Below, one piece after another: positions 9,103 through 17,512 of a stretch of 64,000 bases of DNA. The notes under the pieces were generated by a model that had not been told where the DNA came from, ran no database searches, and worked only from the letters and a program-made list of their open reading frames with translations. A program made the position numbers and the translations under genes. The DNA lies in the NCBI GenBank assembly GCA_964393105.1, contig CAYMSM010000036.1:1-64000 (forward strand). Reading direction: 5' to 3'. Each line of letters opens with the position of its first letter. Position 1 is the first letter of the stretch. The stretch is from CALMEC01 sp964393105 (lineage in GTDB: Bacteria; Actinomycetota; Thermoleophilia; Miltoncostaeales; Miltoncostaeaceae).

Positions 9103-9239
9103 TAGCCGACTGGCGTCGGTTGACGGCGGTGCGACTCGCCGAAACCGTATGGCGAAGGTTCGCTGCAATAATCAGACGGTTGGGACATCTGCGCGGCACC
9201 TTAAGTTCATGCTGCGGGTGGTCGGTACCATTCGTCGAG

Positions 9240-9313
9240 GCGCCCGTAGCTCAGGTGGACAGAGCAGCAGCCTTCTAAGCTGACGGTCGCAGGTTCGAAT
9301 CCTGCCGGGCGCG
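9240..9313 (+). tRNA. tRNA-Arg (anticodon TCT)
   Basis: Complete cloverleaf: acceptor GCGCCCG (9240-9246) with CGGGCGC (9306-9312), D-stem GCTC/GAGC, anticodon loop CTTCTAA giving TCT, and T-arm GCAGG-TTCGAAT-CCTGC (9289-9305). The base pair at the top of the anticodon stem is a G-A mismatch. Discriminator G at 9313; CCA is not encoded. No integrase or duplicated 3' end was seen nearby. From 9314 to 9526 I see no gene or structure. Confidence 0.96.
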
Positions 9314-9526
9314 TAGGGGAACTGCGATGGGGATCTGGGGCCATGACCCTTACCGGGCCGGCTACGTCCGTATGCGTGTCCCCGGGTTGTGCATCGTTGC
9401 AGCCAGGTGTGTGGTCCGCCCCGCGTGCGCAAAGCCGACCTGCGAGACATCCGTTCCCTCGTGGCGCTGTTGGCTCGCTCTCCGCGTCTCCGGGCAACGG
9501 CTGTGGGGACGGGCTAAGGTGAGCCC

Positions 9527-10558
9527 ATGGCGGCACTGTTCGATCGGTTGGCCACGTTGGACGTCGAGGTCGATCACCTCGCCTTGGAGCGGCTCGAGTT
9601 CGAGACGGTGCGATGGGTGCGGGTCTCGACGGTCGTTGCGATCAGCGGTGGCGGCCAGACTGGGCGGGGGGAGGACGTGTCGTACGCAACGCCCGATCAG
9701 GACGCCCACCAGCGCATGGACCTGCCGGCGTTGTCAGGGCGGCGGACGCTGTCCGAATGGACTGAGGTGCTCGACCGGACCAACCTGTTCCCGGTCCCTC
9801 CCTCGGTGCCCGAGGCCCGTGACTACCGTCGCTGGGCGTACGAGAGCGCGCTGCTCGACCTCGCGCTGCGCCAGCACGGACTGAGCTTCGCGACCGCGCT
9901 CGGGCGCGCGACCCGCCCTGTGCGGTTCTGCGCGTCACCCACCGGCGACCCGCAGGCGCTCCTGTCCCAGTACCCCGAGCTCGAGCTCAAGGTCGACGCC
10001 CACGTCGACTGGACCGTCGACGACATGGCGCGCCTCGCCGCGACCGACCGGGTACGCGTCGTCGATCTGAAGGGCCACTACTCGGGGGACTGGAAGCAGC
10101 TGCCCGACGATCCGGCGGCCTTCTCGGCTGCGGTGATCGACGCGTTCCCCGATGTGGTCATCGAGGACCCGATGCTGGGCACGGTCATGGAGCCACTGAT
10201 CGCCGCGAACGCCGGGCGCATGTCGTTCGACGCGCCGGTGCATTCGTTGGCCGATCTCAAGCGGTTGCCCGAGACCGGGTGGTGCAACATCAAGCCCTCG
10301 CGGTTCGCCACTGTCGCGCGCCTCTTGGAATGCATCGACTACTGCGAACGCGCGGGGATCCAGATGTACGGCGGCGGGCAGTTCGAGCTGGGGCCCGGCC
10401 GACGTCAGATTCAGGCGATCGCCGGGGCCCTCTACCCGGACGGGCCGAACGACGTCGCACCGGGCGGCTACAACGCCGCCGAGCCCGGCGACGGCCTCGC
10501 AACGAGCCCGCTTCCCGTGGGCGTGGGCGTTGGTCTGGACGGTAGCCTCGGCGTCTGA
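9527..10558 (+). CDS. Enolase-superfamily enzyme (MR/MLE-like)
   Basis: A 343-aa protein with the capping domain plus TIM-barrel organisation of the mandelate racemase/muconate cycloisomerase branch. Visible barrel-strand motifs are LELKVDAH, VVDLKGHY, VVIEDPM (metal-binding Glu-Asp), NIKPSR (possible catalytic Lys) and the C-terminal MYGGGQFELGPGR. These suggest a Mg2+-dependent epimerase, dehydratase or o-succinylbenzoate-synthase-like reaction. The actual substrate cannot be inferred: the neighbours are tRNA-Arg and the transhydrogenase operon. Start ATG 9527 is preceded by AAGGTGAGC, a reasonable RBS. Confidence 0.8.
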   Translation: MAALFDRLATLDVEVDHLALERLEFETVRWVRVSTVVAISGGGQTGRGEDVSYATPDQDAHQRMDLPALSGRRTLSEWTEVLDRTNLFPVPPSVPEARDYRRWAYESALLDLALRQHGLSFATALGRATRPVRFCASPTGDPQALLSQYPELELKVDAHVDWTVDDMARLAATDRVRVVDLKGHYSGDWKQLPDDPAAFSAAVIDAFPDVVIEDPMLGTVMEPLIAANAGRMSFDAPVHSLADLKRLPETGWCNIKPSRFATVARLLECIDYCERAGIQMYGGGQFELGPGRRQIQAIAGALYPDGPNDVAPGGYNAAEPGDGLATSPLPVGVGVGLDGSLGV

Positions 10559-10577
10559 CACCTGACGGACGGCAGCG

Positions 10578-10598
10578 GTCAGACGTGGCATCTCTGAC
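10578..10598. promoter_or_regulatory. Dyad upstream of the transhydrogenase operon
   Basis: GTCAGA and TCTGAC form a perfect 6-bp inverted repeat with a 9-bp spacer; a second overlapping pairing (CTGAC/GTCAG) starts at 10562. It lies about 125 bp upstream of the first transhydrogenase gene and may be an operator, or the transcription end of the preceding gene. Confidence 0.3.
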
Positions 10599-10722
10599 GG
10601 TGCGTTCGTCGCAACAAAGCGCACGAAACGTTGACCCTCGATGGGCCGTCCTGTAGGAAACGCCCCTCACGTGTGCCACGCGGCCGCGGAGCACACCGGG
10701 CGACGAGGGGGAACTGCAGCAG

Positions 10723-11949
10723 ATGGAGCAATCGAGCACGCTCACGATTGGCGCGCCCAAAGAGGCGTTCCCCGGCGAGCGGCGTGTCGCGATCACACCG
10801 ACGGTGGTCGCCGGGTACGTCAAGGCCGGACTCCGCGTGCTCGTCGAAGCCGGCGCGGGGGCGTCCGCCGGCTTCACCGACAAGGCCTACACAGACCGCG
10901 GGGCTCAGATCGTCACGCGCGAGGTGGCGCTCGCCGCCGACGTGCTCGCGGTCGTGCGAGTACTCGACGGGGACCCGGCCAGCCCCGACCGGGAGCGCCT
11001 GCGGCCCGGCCAGGTGGTGATCGGAATGGCAGCCCCGCTCGCAGCTCCACAGGTCGCCGCCGCCGTCGCCGAGCGCGGCGCCGTGTTGTACTCGCTCGAG
11101 CTCGTTCCCCGCACAACCCGTGCCCAGAGCATGGACGTGCTCTCGTCCCAGGCGAACATCGCCGGCTACAAGGCGGTCCTCCTGGCCGCGGCTCAGCTGC
11201 CGAAGATGGCGCCGATGCTGACGACCGCCGCGGGCACGATCGCGCCTGCCAAGGTGTTCATCATCGGCGCGGGTGTGGCCGGCCTGTCGGCGATCGCCAC
11301 CGCCCGCCGCCTGGGCGCAGTCGTCGAGGCGTACGACGTGCGCACGGCCGTCAAGGAGGAGGTCCAGAGCCTCGGCGCGCGGTTCGTCGAGCTGCCGCTC
11401 GAGACCGGTCAGGAGGGCAGCGGCTCGGGCGCCTACGCCACGCAGCTCTCCGACGAGCAGATCGCCAGGCAGCGCGAGCTGATGGCCAAGACCATCGCCG
11501 GCAGCGACATCGTCATCACGACCGCCCAGGTGCAGGGCGCCAAGGCCCCGGTGCTCGTGACCAAAGAGATGGTCGCGGGCATGACCCCCGGGTCCGTCAT
11601 CGTCGACCTCGCCGCCGAGCAGGGCGGCAACTGCGAGGGCTCGGTCGCGGGCGAGACCGTCGACGTCGGGGGCGTGCTGATCCTCGGCCCGACCAACGTC
11701 CCGGGTTCTGTCCCGCATGACGCCAGCCTGACATACGCCAAGAACATCGCGAACTTCGTCGCGCTGATCGTGGCCGACAAGGCTCTGCACTTGGACGTCG
11801 ACGACGTGATCGTCCAGGAGACGGTCACCACCCACGACGGCCAGGTCGTCCATGCGCGCGTGCGCGAGGCGCTGGGACTCGCTCCGCTCCCCGCACCGCC
11901 CTCAGCGCCGACACCCGCCGCTGACCAGACCCAGGAGGCCGCTGCCTGA
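10723..11949 (+). CDS. pntAA: NAD(P) transhydrogenase subunit alpha part 1 (NAD-binding domain I)
   Basis: A 408-aa cytosolic domain I of proton-translocating transhydrogenase, which moves hydride between NADH and NADP+ using the proton gradient. It resembles alanine dehydrogenase: GAPKEAFPGERRVAITP near the N-terminus, RTTRAQSMDVLSSQANIAGY, and the dinucleotide fold VFIIGAGVAGLSAIATARRLGA. The C-terminus is a Pro/Ala-rich linker (about residues 388-408). ATG start with a purine-rich stretch upstream. It overlaps the next gene at its stop (TGATG). The three-polypeptide arrangement is typical of actinobacteria and alphaproteobacteria. Confidence 0.95.
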   Translation: MEQSSTLTIGAPKEAFPGERRVAITPTVVAGYVKAGLRVLVEAGAGASAGFTDKAYTDRGAQIVTREVALAADVLAVVRVLDGDPASPDRERLRPGQVVIGMAAPLAAPQVAAAVAERGAVLYSLELVPRTTRAQSMDVLSSQANIAGYKAVLLAAAQLPKMAPMLTTAAGTIAPAKVFIIGAGVAGLSAIATARRLGAVVEAYDVRTAVKEEVQSLGARFVELPLETGQEGSGSGAYATQLSDEQIARQRELMAKTIAGSDIVITTAQVQGAKAPVLVTKEMVAGMTPGSVIVDLAAEQGGNCEGSVAGETVDVGGVLILGPTNVPGSVPHDASLTYAKNIANFVALIVADKALHLDVDDVIVQETVTTHDGQVVHARVREALGLAPLPAPPSAPTPAADQTQEAAA

Positions 11950-12284
11950 TGCTCAGCAACGAGGTCATCATCACGAGCCTCTTCATCTTCGCCCTCGCCG
12001 GGTTCCTCGGGCTCGAGGTCATCCGGCGGGTTCCCAAGCTGCTGCACACCCCGCTGATGGCGCTGACCAACGCATTGTCGGCGATCGTGGTGGTCGGGTC
12101 GATGCTGATCCTCGGTGAGGCCGAGACCACGTACTCCATGATCATGGGTTTCGTCGCGGTGGTCGCCTCGACGATCAACGTGGTCGGCGGGTTCCTCATC
12201 ACGGACAAGATGCTCAGGATGTTCAAGAAGCGCGAACCCGCCAAGCCGAAGGCGGAGGTAGAGATAGAGGTGAGGCCTTCATGA
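11949..12284 (+). CDS. pntAB: NAD(P) transhydrogenase subunit alpha part 2 (membrane)
   Basis: A 111-aa membrane subunit with three hydrophobic helices (IITSLFIFALAGFLGLEVI; LMALTNALSAIVVVGSMLIL; IMGFVAVVASTINVVGGFLI). The motif TPLMALTNALS is characteristic of this subunit. It contributes part of the proton channel together with pntB. The C-terminus is a charged cytosolic tail. It overlaps pntAA at the stop/start and pntB by ATGA (12281-12284). Confidence 0.95.
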   Translation: MLSNEVIITSLFIFALAGFLGLEVIRRVPKLLHTPLMALTNALSAIVVVGSMLILGEAETTYSMIMGFVAVVASTINVVGGFLITDKMLRMFKKREPAKPKAEVEIEVRPS

Positions 12285-13684
12285 GAGACAACCTCATCCA
12301 GCTCGCGTACCTCGTCGCGGCGATCGGGTTCGCCCTCTCGCTCAAGTGGATGTCCTCGGCGCCGACGGCCCGGCGCGCGGTCTTCGCCGGCGAGGCGGCG
12401 TTCGTCCTCGCCATCATCGCGACGTTGCTCCACCCCGGCCTGACCGGCGAGGGGTACGCGCTGATCGCAGTTGCGGTCCTGATCGGCTCGGCGATCGGCG
12501 TGCCGCTCGGCCTCAAGGTCCCCATGACGGCGATGCCGCAGCGAATCGCCCTGTCGCATGCATTCGGGGCGCTCGCCGCCGCCCTGGTGGGCATCGCCCA
12601 CTACTACCTGGAGCGCGCGAACCTGGGCAAGTTCGAGATGGCCGTCCTCGGCTTTGAGATCATCCTCGGTTGCCTGGTGTTTACGGGCAGCCTGATGGCG
12701 GCCGGCAAGCTGCAGGAATGGCTGCCCCAGCGGCCCATCACGTTCAAGGGTCAGAACTACGTCAACTTCGCCGTGCTCGGGATCGCCCTCGTCCTGGTCG
12801 TCCTGCTCGTGCTCGACCCCGGTCGCACCGCGCTGATCCCGCCGATCATCGTGCTGTCGCTGGCGTTCGGCGTGTTCCTGATCGTCCCGATCGGCGGCGC
12901 CGACATGCCGACGGTCATCGCGCTTCTCAACAGCTACGCCGGCATCTCAGCCGCGGCGCTCGGCATCGTCCTGGACAACAAGCTCTTGATCGTGGCTGGA
13001 GCACTCGACGGCATGTCGGGCCTGGTCCTCGCGCTCATCATGTGCCGAGCGATGAACCGCTCGTTTCGCAACGTGATGTTCGGCGCGTTCGGGCAGCTCC
13101 AGGAGGTCGCGCCGGGCGAGGGCGGGGAGGTCGGCAACGTCCGCTCCGCCTCGTTCGACGAGGCGGCCGAGATCCTGAAGGCGTCACGCTCGGTCGTCGT
13201 CGTCCCCGGGTACGGCATGGCCGTCGCGCAGGCCCAGCACAAGGTGCGGGAGCTCGCCGACGCGCTCGAGGCGGAGGGGGTCGAGGTGCGCTACGCCATC
13301 CATCCGGTGGCCGGGCGCATGCCGGGCCACATGAACGTGCTGCTCGCCGAGGCCAACGTCCCGTACGACAAGCTCCTGGACATGGACGAGATCAACTCGG
13401 AGTTCCCGCAAGTGGACGTCGTCCTGGTGCTCGGGGCCAACGACGTCGTCAACCCGGCGGCCCGGCACAACAAGTCAAGCCCGATCTACGGCATGCCGAT
13501 CCTCAACGTCGATCAGGCCGCGTGCGTCATGGTCATCAAGCGCAGCATGCGCCCGGGGTTCGCGGGCATCGAGAACGAGCTGTTCTACGACCCCAAGACG
13601 TTGATGGTCTTCGGTGACGCCAAGCACGTCGTCGGCGAGCTCACGACCGAGGTCACCGGCCAGCGGGACGCGATCTCGATCTAG
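12281..13684 (+). CDS. pntB: NAD(P) transhydrogenase subunit beta
   Basis: A 467-aa beta subunit: about eight to nine transmembrane helices in the first ~270 residues followed by the NADP(H)-binding domain III. Domain III motifs VVVVPGYGMAVAQAQH and the IHPVAGRMPGHMNVLL / DVVLVLGANDVVNPAA segments are diagnostic. It completes the enzyme that makes NADPH at the expense of proton-motive force. Its TAG stop is part of a perfect hairpin, suggesting that the operon ends here. Confidence 0.96.
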   Translation: MRDNLIQLAYLVAAIGFALSLKWMSSAPTARRAVFAGEAAFVLAIIATLLHPGLTGEGYALIAVAVLIGSAIGVPLGLKVPMTAMPQRIALSHAFGALAAALVGIAHYYLERANLGKFEMAVLGFEIILGCLVFTGSLMAAGKLQEWLPQRPITFKGQNYVNFAVLGIALVLVVLLVLDPGRTALIPPIIVLSLAFGVFLIVPIGGADMPTVIALLNSYAGISAAALGIVLDNKLLIVAGALDGMSGLVLALIMCRAMNRSFRNVMFGAFGQLQEVAPGEGGEVGNVRSASFDEAAEILKASRSVVVVPGYGMAVAQAQHKVRELADALEAEGVEVRYAIHPVAGRMPGHMNVLLAEANVPYDKLLDMDEINSEFPQVDVVLVLGANDVVNPAARHNKSSPIYGMPILNVDQAACVMVIKRSMRPGFAGIENELFYDPKTLMVFGDAKHVVGELTTEVTGQRDAISI

Positions 13685-13706
13685 TGCTCCGCCAACGGAG
13701 CACTAG
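13681..13706 (+). terminator. Perfect hairpin overlapping the pntB stop codon
   Basis: CTAGTGCTCCG (13681-13691) and CGGAGCACTAG (13696-13706) are an 11-bp perfect inverted repeat with a CCAA loop. The TAG stop codon lies inside the stem. No T-tract follows. Its AGTGnTCC stem start resembles the hairpins flanking 53701-53894. Confidence 0.75.
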
Positions 13707-13733
13707 TATGCCCTGACCACGCGAAGGGGCATC

Positions 13734-15128
13734 GTGATCCTGAAGCAGTACTACCTCGGGTGCCTGGCCCACGCCTCATATCTCATCGCGGACGCGGAGG
13801 CCGGCGACGCCGCGGTCGTCGACCCGCAGCGGGACGTCGACCAGTACGTCCGGGACGCCGAAGCCCTGGGGTGCGGCATCCGCCACGTCGTGCTGACGCA
13901 CTTCCACGCGGACTTCGTCGCCGGACACCTGGAGCTTCGCGACCGGGCGGGTGCCGAGATCTACCTGGGGGCGAGGGCGACGGCCGAGTACCGGTTCACG
14001 CCGGTCGGCGACGGGGACGCGATCGAGGTCGGACGGGTGCGCCTGGAGGTGCTCGAGACGCCAGGTCACTCTCCGGAGTCGATCTCGCTCGTCGTCTGTG
14101 ATCCCGACGATCCGCCGGGGCGCCCCCACGCCGTCTTGACGGGCGACACGCTGTTCATCGGCGACGTCGGGCGTCCGGATCTGCGCGCCGCGCTCGGCTG
14201 GAGCGCCGAGGACCTCGGCGGCATGTTGTACGACTCGCTGCGCGACAAGCTCCTGCCGCTCCCCGACGAGACGCTCGTCTACCCGACGCACGGGGCCGGC
14301 TCGCTGTGTGGACGGAACCTGAGCACCGACACGGTTTCCACGATCGGCGAGCAGCGCGCGTTCAACTACGCGCTCCAGCCGATGAGCCGAGAGGAGTTCA
14401 TCAGGATCGTGACGGCCGACCAGCCGGACGCCCCCGCCTACTTCACCCACGACGCGATTCTCAACGCCCGGGAGCATCCGACCCTCGACGAGGCGCTCGA
14501 GCAGAGGATGCGGTCGCTCCCGCTGGACGAGGTTCTGGCGCTCGTCGGGGGAGGTGCCCAGATACTCGATACCCGTGATCCCGCGGACTTCGCGGGCGGG
14601 CATCTGGCGGGCAGCGTGAGCGTCGGCCTCGGCGGGAGCTTTGCGACATGGAGCGGCACGATCCTTGAGCCCGCGCGCCCGATCGTGATCGTCGCCGAGC
14701 CGGGACGGGAGCTGGAGGCGGCGACCCGGCTCGGGCGTATCGGTTTCGATAACGTGGCGGGCTTCCTCGGGGGAGGGCTCGAGGCCCTCGACGCTCGCCC
14801 TGAGCTCGTCGCACGCGTCGAGCGCATCACGGCACGGGCGCTCGCCGAAGCGCTCGGGTCAGCGGACGCGCCCGCCATCGTCGACGTGCGAACCGAACGG
14901 GAGTGGATCGAGGGGAGGATCGACGAAAGCGTCAACCTGCCCTTGAGCAGCTTGAACGACCGGATCGATGAGGTTCCCCGCGGCCGCCCGGTCGTGGTGC
15001 TCTGCGCAAGCGGCTACCGGTCGGCGATCGCGGCCAGCCTGCTCCTTCGCCACGGAATGTCGGACCTGAGCGACTTGGTTGGCGGGATGGCGGCCTGGGA
15101 GTCTTCCCGGCTGGCGGTCACGACCTGA
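13734..15128 (+). CDS. MBL-fold persulfide-dioxygenase-like protein fused to two rhodanese domains
   Basis: A 464-aa fusion. Residues ~1-250 are a metallo-beta-lactamase fold of the ETHE1/glyoxalase II type: THFHADFVAGH supplies metal ligands, followed by GHSPES, GDTLFIGDVGRPDL and PTHGAGSLCG. Residues ~265-360 are a rhodanese domain lacking the catalytic cysteine (VAEPGRE at the expected loop). Residues ~365-460 form a second rhodanese with the loop CASGYRS and an active-site Cys. It probably oxidises or transfers persulfide sulfur (glutathione or low-molecular-weight thiol persulfides). GTG start; separated from pntB by the hairpin, so probably its own unit. Confidence 0.9.
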   Translation: MILKQYYLGCLAHASYLIADAEAGDAAVVDPQRDVDQYVRDAEALGCGIRHVVLTHFHADFVAGHLELRDRAGAEIYLGARATAEYRFTPVGDGDAIEVGRVRLEVLETPGHSPESISLVVCDPDDPPGRPHAVLTGDTLFIGDVGRPDLRAALGWSAEDLGGMLYDSLRDKLLPLPDETLVYPTHGAGSLCGRNLSTDTVSTIGEQRAFNYALQPMSREEFIRIVTADQPDAPAYFTHDAILNAREHPTLDEALEQRMRSLPLDEVLALVGGGAQILDTRDPADFAGGHLAGSVSVGLGGSFATWSGTILEPARPIVIVAEPGRELEAATRLGRIGFDNVAGFLGGGLEALDARPELVARVERITARALAEALGSADAPAIVDVRTEREWIEGRIDESVNLPLSSLNDRIDEVPRGRPVVVLCASGYRSAIAASLLLRHGMSDLSDLVGGMAAWESSRLAVTT

Positions 15129-15243
15129 GCCCGCGTGTGCCGATCGAGGCCGCCCCGAGCCCCGTGGCGCGCCCCGACGTCATAGTCTGTCGGTAATCTG
15201 CCCGTCAGCAGTGCTTCGAGATCAAACCCAGGAGAGAAATAAC

Positions 15244-15531
15244 GTGAACAAGTCCGAGTTCGTCGCCGCGGTCGCAAAGCGCAGCGGAAATACCCAGGCC
15301 GACGCTGCAGCGTTCCTCGACGCAGCGATCCAGGAGATCCAGTCGACGCTTGCCAAGGGCGGGGAGGTGGCAATCACCGGCTTCGGCAAGTTCTCGACGT
15401 CGAAGCGCGCCGCGCGCATGGGTCGCAACCCGCAGACGGGCGAGGCGATCAAGATCGCGGCAGCCACGCTGCCGAAGTTCAGCGCGGGCGCGGTGCTGAA
15501 GGCAGCGGTCGCGAAAAAGAAGAGGAAGTAA
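15244..15531 (+). CDS. HU-family histone-like DNA-binding protein
   Basis: A 95-aa HU protein: MNKSEFVAAVAKRSGNTQADA forms the helical dimerisation part, VAITGFGKFSTSKRAARMGRNPQTG is the DNA-binding arm with the conserved RNPQTG, and a short lysine-rich tail (AKKKRK) follows. The GTG at 15244 was chosen because AGGAGA lies 8 bases upstream. The longer open frame is not homologous. Highly expressed nucleoid protein; monocistronic and followed by hairpins. Confidence 0.96.
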   Translation: MNKSEFVAAVAKRSGNTQADAAAFLDAAIQEIQSTLAKGGEVAITGFGKFSTSKRAARMGRNPQTGEAIKIAAATLPKFSAGAVLKAAVAKKKRK

Positions 15532-15545
15532 GCGTCCGGTCTGCT

Positions 15546-15601
15546 GCGGCATGGATGCCGCTACAGGCCGGAAAGGCTCGTGGCCGCGCGGTTACGCGGC
15601 C
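15546..15601. terminator. Two hairpins between convergent HU and desaturase genes
   Basis: GCGGCAT-GG-ATGCCGC (15546-15561) and GGCCGCG-N6-CGCGGCC (15582-15601). The second overlaps the desaturase stop codon (15592-15594). They can terminate transcription from both sides. Confidence 0.6.
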
Positions 15602-16371
15602 GGTGTTTCGCGTCGGGCCGCCAGGCGGCCGGGTGTCATGCGCTTGACATCCCAGGCCAAACCGAGTCGCTCGAGCGCCCCGATGGTCGAGGCGCTGATG
15701 TCGATCTGGCGGCGGTCGATCCCGTGGACCGCGGCGCCCGGAAACGCATGGTGGTTGTTGTGCCAGGCCTCGCCGAACGACGGTAGCGCCAGCATCCAGA
15801 CGTTTCGGCTGTGGTCGTCGGTGCGATATGTGCGCCGCCCGAACGTGTGGCAGACCGAGTTGATGCACCAGGTCGCGTGCTGGAATAGGAAGATCCGGAT
15901 CAGACCGGCCCAGATCATCGCCTCGACCCCGGCCGGCACCGAGCCGCGTACCGCGTAACCGACCACAAACGGAATTCCCACTGACAGGGCGACCCAGAGT
16001 ATGTACAACCTGTCGATGCGGCGGATGAGCGCGTCTCCATACAGGTCGCGACCCCATTGCTCGCCGCGCTCCATCCCCTTCGTCCGGAAGAGCCATCCCA
16101 TGTGGGACCACCACAACTCGATGATCCGTCCGTGCTCACCGTGCCGTCCGACATGCGGCGAGTGCGGATCGTCGTCGCCGTCGCTGTGGGCGTGGTGCTT
16201 GCGATGATCGGTGACCCACTGCGTCAGCGGCCCCTGGATCGTCATCGCGCCGAGGATCGCCAGCGTCCCGCGGACGGCGGGCGTCGTCCTGAAGCTCTTG
16301 TGCGAGAACAACCGGTGGTAGCCGACCGTGATGCCCAGGCCGCACGCGACGTACAGCACCACGAACAGCAC
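15592..16371 (-). CDS. Fatty acid desaturase, N-terminally short
   Basis: Membrane-bound di-iron acyl-CoA/acyl-lipid desaturase (delta-9 type), 259 aa as called. All three histidine boxes are present: HRLFSH, HRKHH and HNNHH, with membrane segments between them. Family members usually carry about 30-60 more residues, including part of the first membrane helix, ahead of GLGITVGYHR. Here the frame opens only about 15-18 codons upstream of the GTG start and runs into an oppositely oriented cyclopropane-synthase fragment at about 16400. It therefore appears truncated at that junction. The iron ligands are intact, so activity is possible but membrane insertion may be impaired. Confidence 0.8.
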   Translation of the reverse strand: MLFVVLYVACGLGITVGYHRLFSHKSFRTTPAVRGTLAILGAMTIQGPLTQWVTDHRKHHAHSDGDDDPHSPHVGRHGEHGRIIELWWSHMGWLFRTKGMERGEQWGRDLYGDALIRRIDRLYILWVALSVGIPFVVGYAVRGSVPAGVEAMIWAGLIRIFLFQHATWCINSVCHTFGRRTYRTDDHSRNVWMLALPSFGEAWHNNHHAFPGAAVHGIDRRQIDISASTIGALERLGLAWDVKRMTPGRLAARRETPAA

Positions 16372-16399
16372 GACGTCGACCGGGTGCCCCGCCAGACGT

Positions 16400-16663
16400 G
16401 CGTCCGAGCTGATCGGCCATCACGTCGAGGACATCGGCATCAACTATGCCGAGACGCTCAAACGCTCGCGCGAGCGATTCAACGCCAACGAGGAACAGGT
16501 ACGTGCGCTCGGATACGACGAGCGGTTCGTCCGGACGTGGAACTTCTACTTGGCCTCATGCGCGGCCGCGTTCCGCACGCGGGCGCTGCACGACTACCAG
16601 ATCGTCTTCACGCGTCCGTTCAACACGATGCTGCCGCAGTTCCCGTCGGGAGGGACGCTCTGA
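16400..16663 (+). pseudogene. Cyclopropane-fatty-acyl-phospholipid synthase, C-terminal remnant
   Basis: About 87 codons encode only the family's C-terminal end: HVEDIGINYAETLKRSRERF followed by LGYDERFVRTWNFYLASC and a conserved tail. The SAM-binding domain and active site are missing, being replaced at about 16400 by the reversed 5' part of the desaturase gene. The remnant is still followed by an SDR gene at a 4-base overlap, as in many cfa-SDR clusters. It is a fragment left by a deletion or inversion, or an assembly join. Confidence 0.8.
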
Positions 16664-17437
16664 GCGCGCTCGCCGGGCAGCGCGTGTGGCTGACCGGCGC
16701 CTCGAGCGGCATTGGAGCTGCGGTCGCGTCGGAGCTGGCGCGCCTCGGAGCCCGGGTCGCGATCACCGCGCGGCGCCGGGAGGCGCTTGAGAATGTCGCA
16801 GGAACGTCAGACATGCGCGTCGAGCCTGGGGACGTGACCGACGAGGCGGCGATGGCTCGCGTCGCCCAGGCGCTTCGCGCCGACTGGGCGCGATCGACCT
16901 GGTCATCCTGAACGCCGGTACCTACGAGCCGGTGACCCCCGACACGTTCCGGGCCGAGGTCTTCCGCACGCATTTTGAGGTCAACGTGATGGGCGCGGTC
17001 AACTGCATCCAGGCGGTGTTGCCGGCCATGCGATCCCGTCGCGCCGGTCGCATCGCGATCACCTCGAGCGTGACCGGCTATGTAGGCCTACCGCTGGCCG
17101 CGGCCTACGGGGCACAAAGGCGTTCCTGATCAGCATGTGCGACGCGCCGCGGGCCGACCTCGCCACATCGGGCGTCAAGGTCACGCTGATCGCCCCCGGC
17201 TTCGTCCGCACCCCGCTGACCGACCAGAACCCGTTCACGATGCCCGGCATCATCGAGCCCGACGAGGCTGCTCGCATCATCTGCAACGGCCTGGAGCAGG
17301 GAAGCGCCGAGATCGGCGTCCCGCGCAAGGCCTTGCTGTTCTTGAAGCCCCTCGCAATGCTCCCGGCCCCCTTGCGCCGCCGATACGTCGCCCGGATCGC
17401 GCGCAAGCGTGAACGGGACAACGCACCTGCGAGGTAG
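16660..17437 (+). pseudogene. Short-chain dehydrogenase/reductase, two frameshifts
   Basis: Classic SDR split over three frames. Frame 1 carries VWLTGASSGIGAAVASELA (cofactor-binding TGxxxGIG). After a one-base loss near 16887, frame 2 continues with IDLVILNAGTY and the catalytic Ser/Tyr region ITSSVTGYVGLPLAAAYGA. A second one-base loss near 17112 interrupts the expected YGATKAF, and frame 3 resumes with the C-terminal half to 17437. Both losses lie next to runs of G. The only start matching homology is CTG at 16660, overlapping the TGA of the cfa remnant. Either decay or uncorrected sequencing indels. Confidence 0.85.
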
Positions 17438-17512
17438 CGTCACGGCTCGAGCAACCCCGTCCAGCAGAAATGCCTCGAGGCGCCTGCCCGAGTGCATCGG
17501 GAAGGCGCAGCA

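Noticed and set aside
9137..9170. Possible fourth copy of the TIR-bearing repeat (ACCGTATGGCGAAGGTT)
   Set aside because: Only a short stretch resembles the family and neither terminus nor the central block is present, so chance similarity is likely.
9240..9526. tRNA-associated integration site
   Set aside because: No integrase, no duplicated tRNA 3' end and no composition change downstream of tRNA-Arg.
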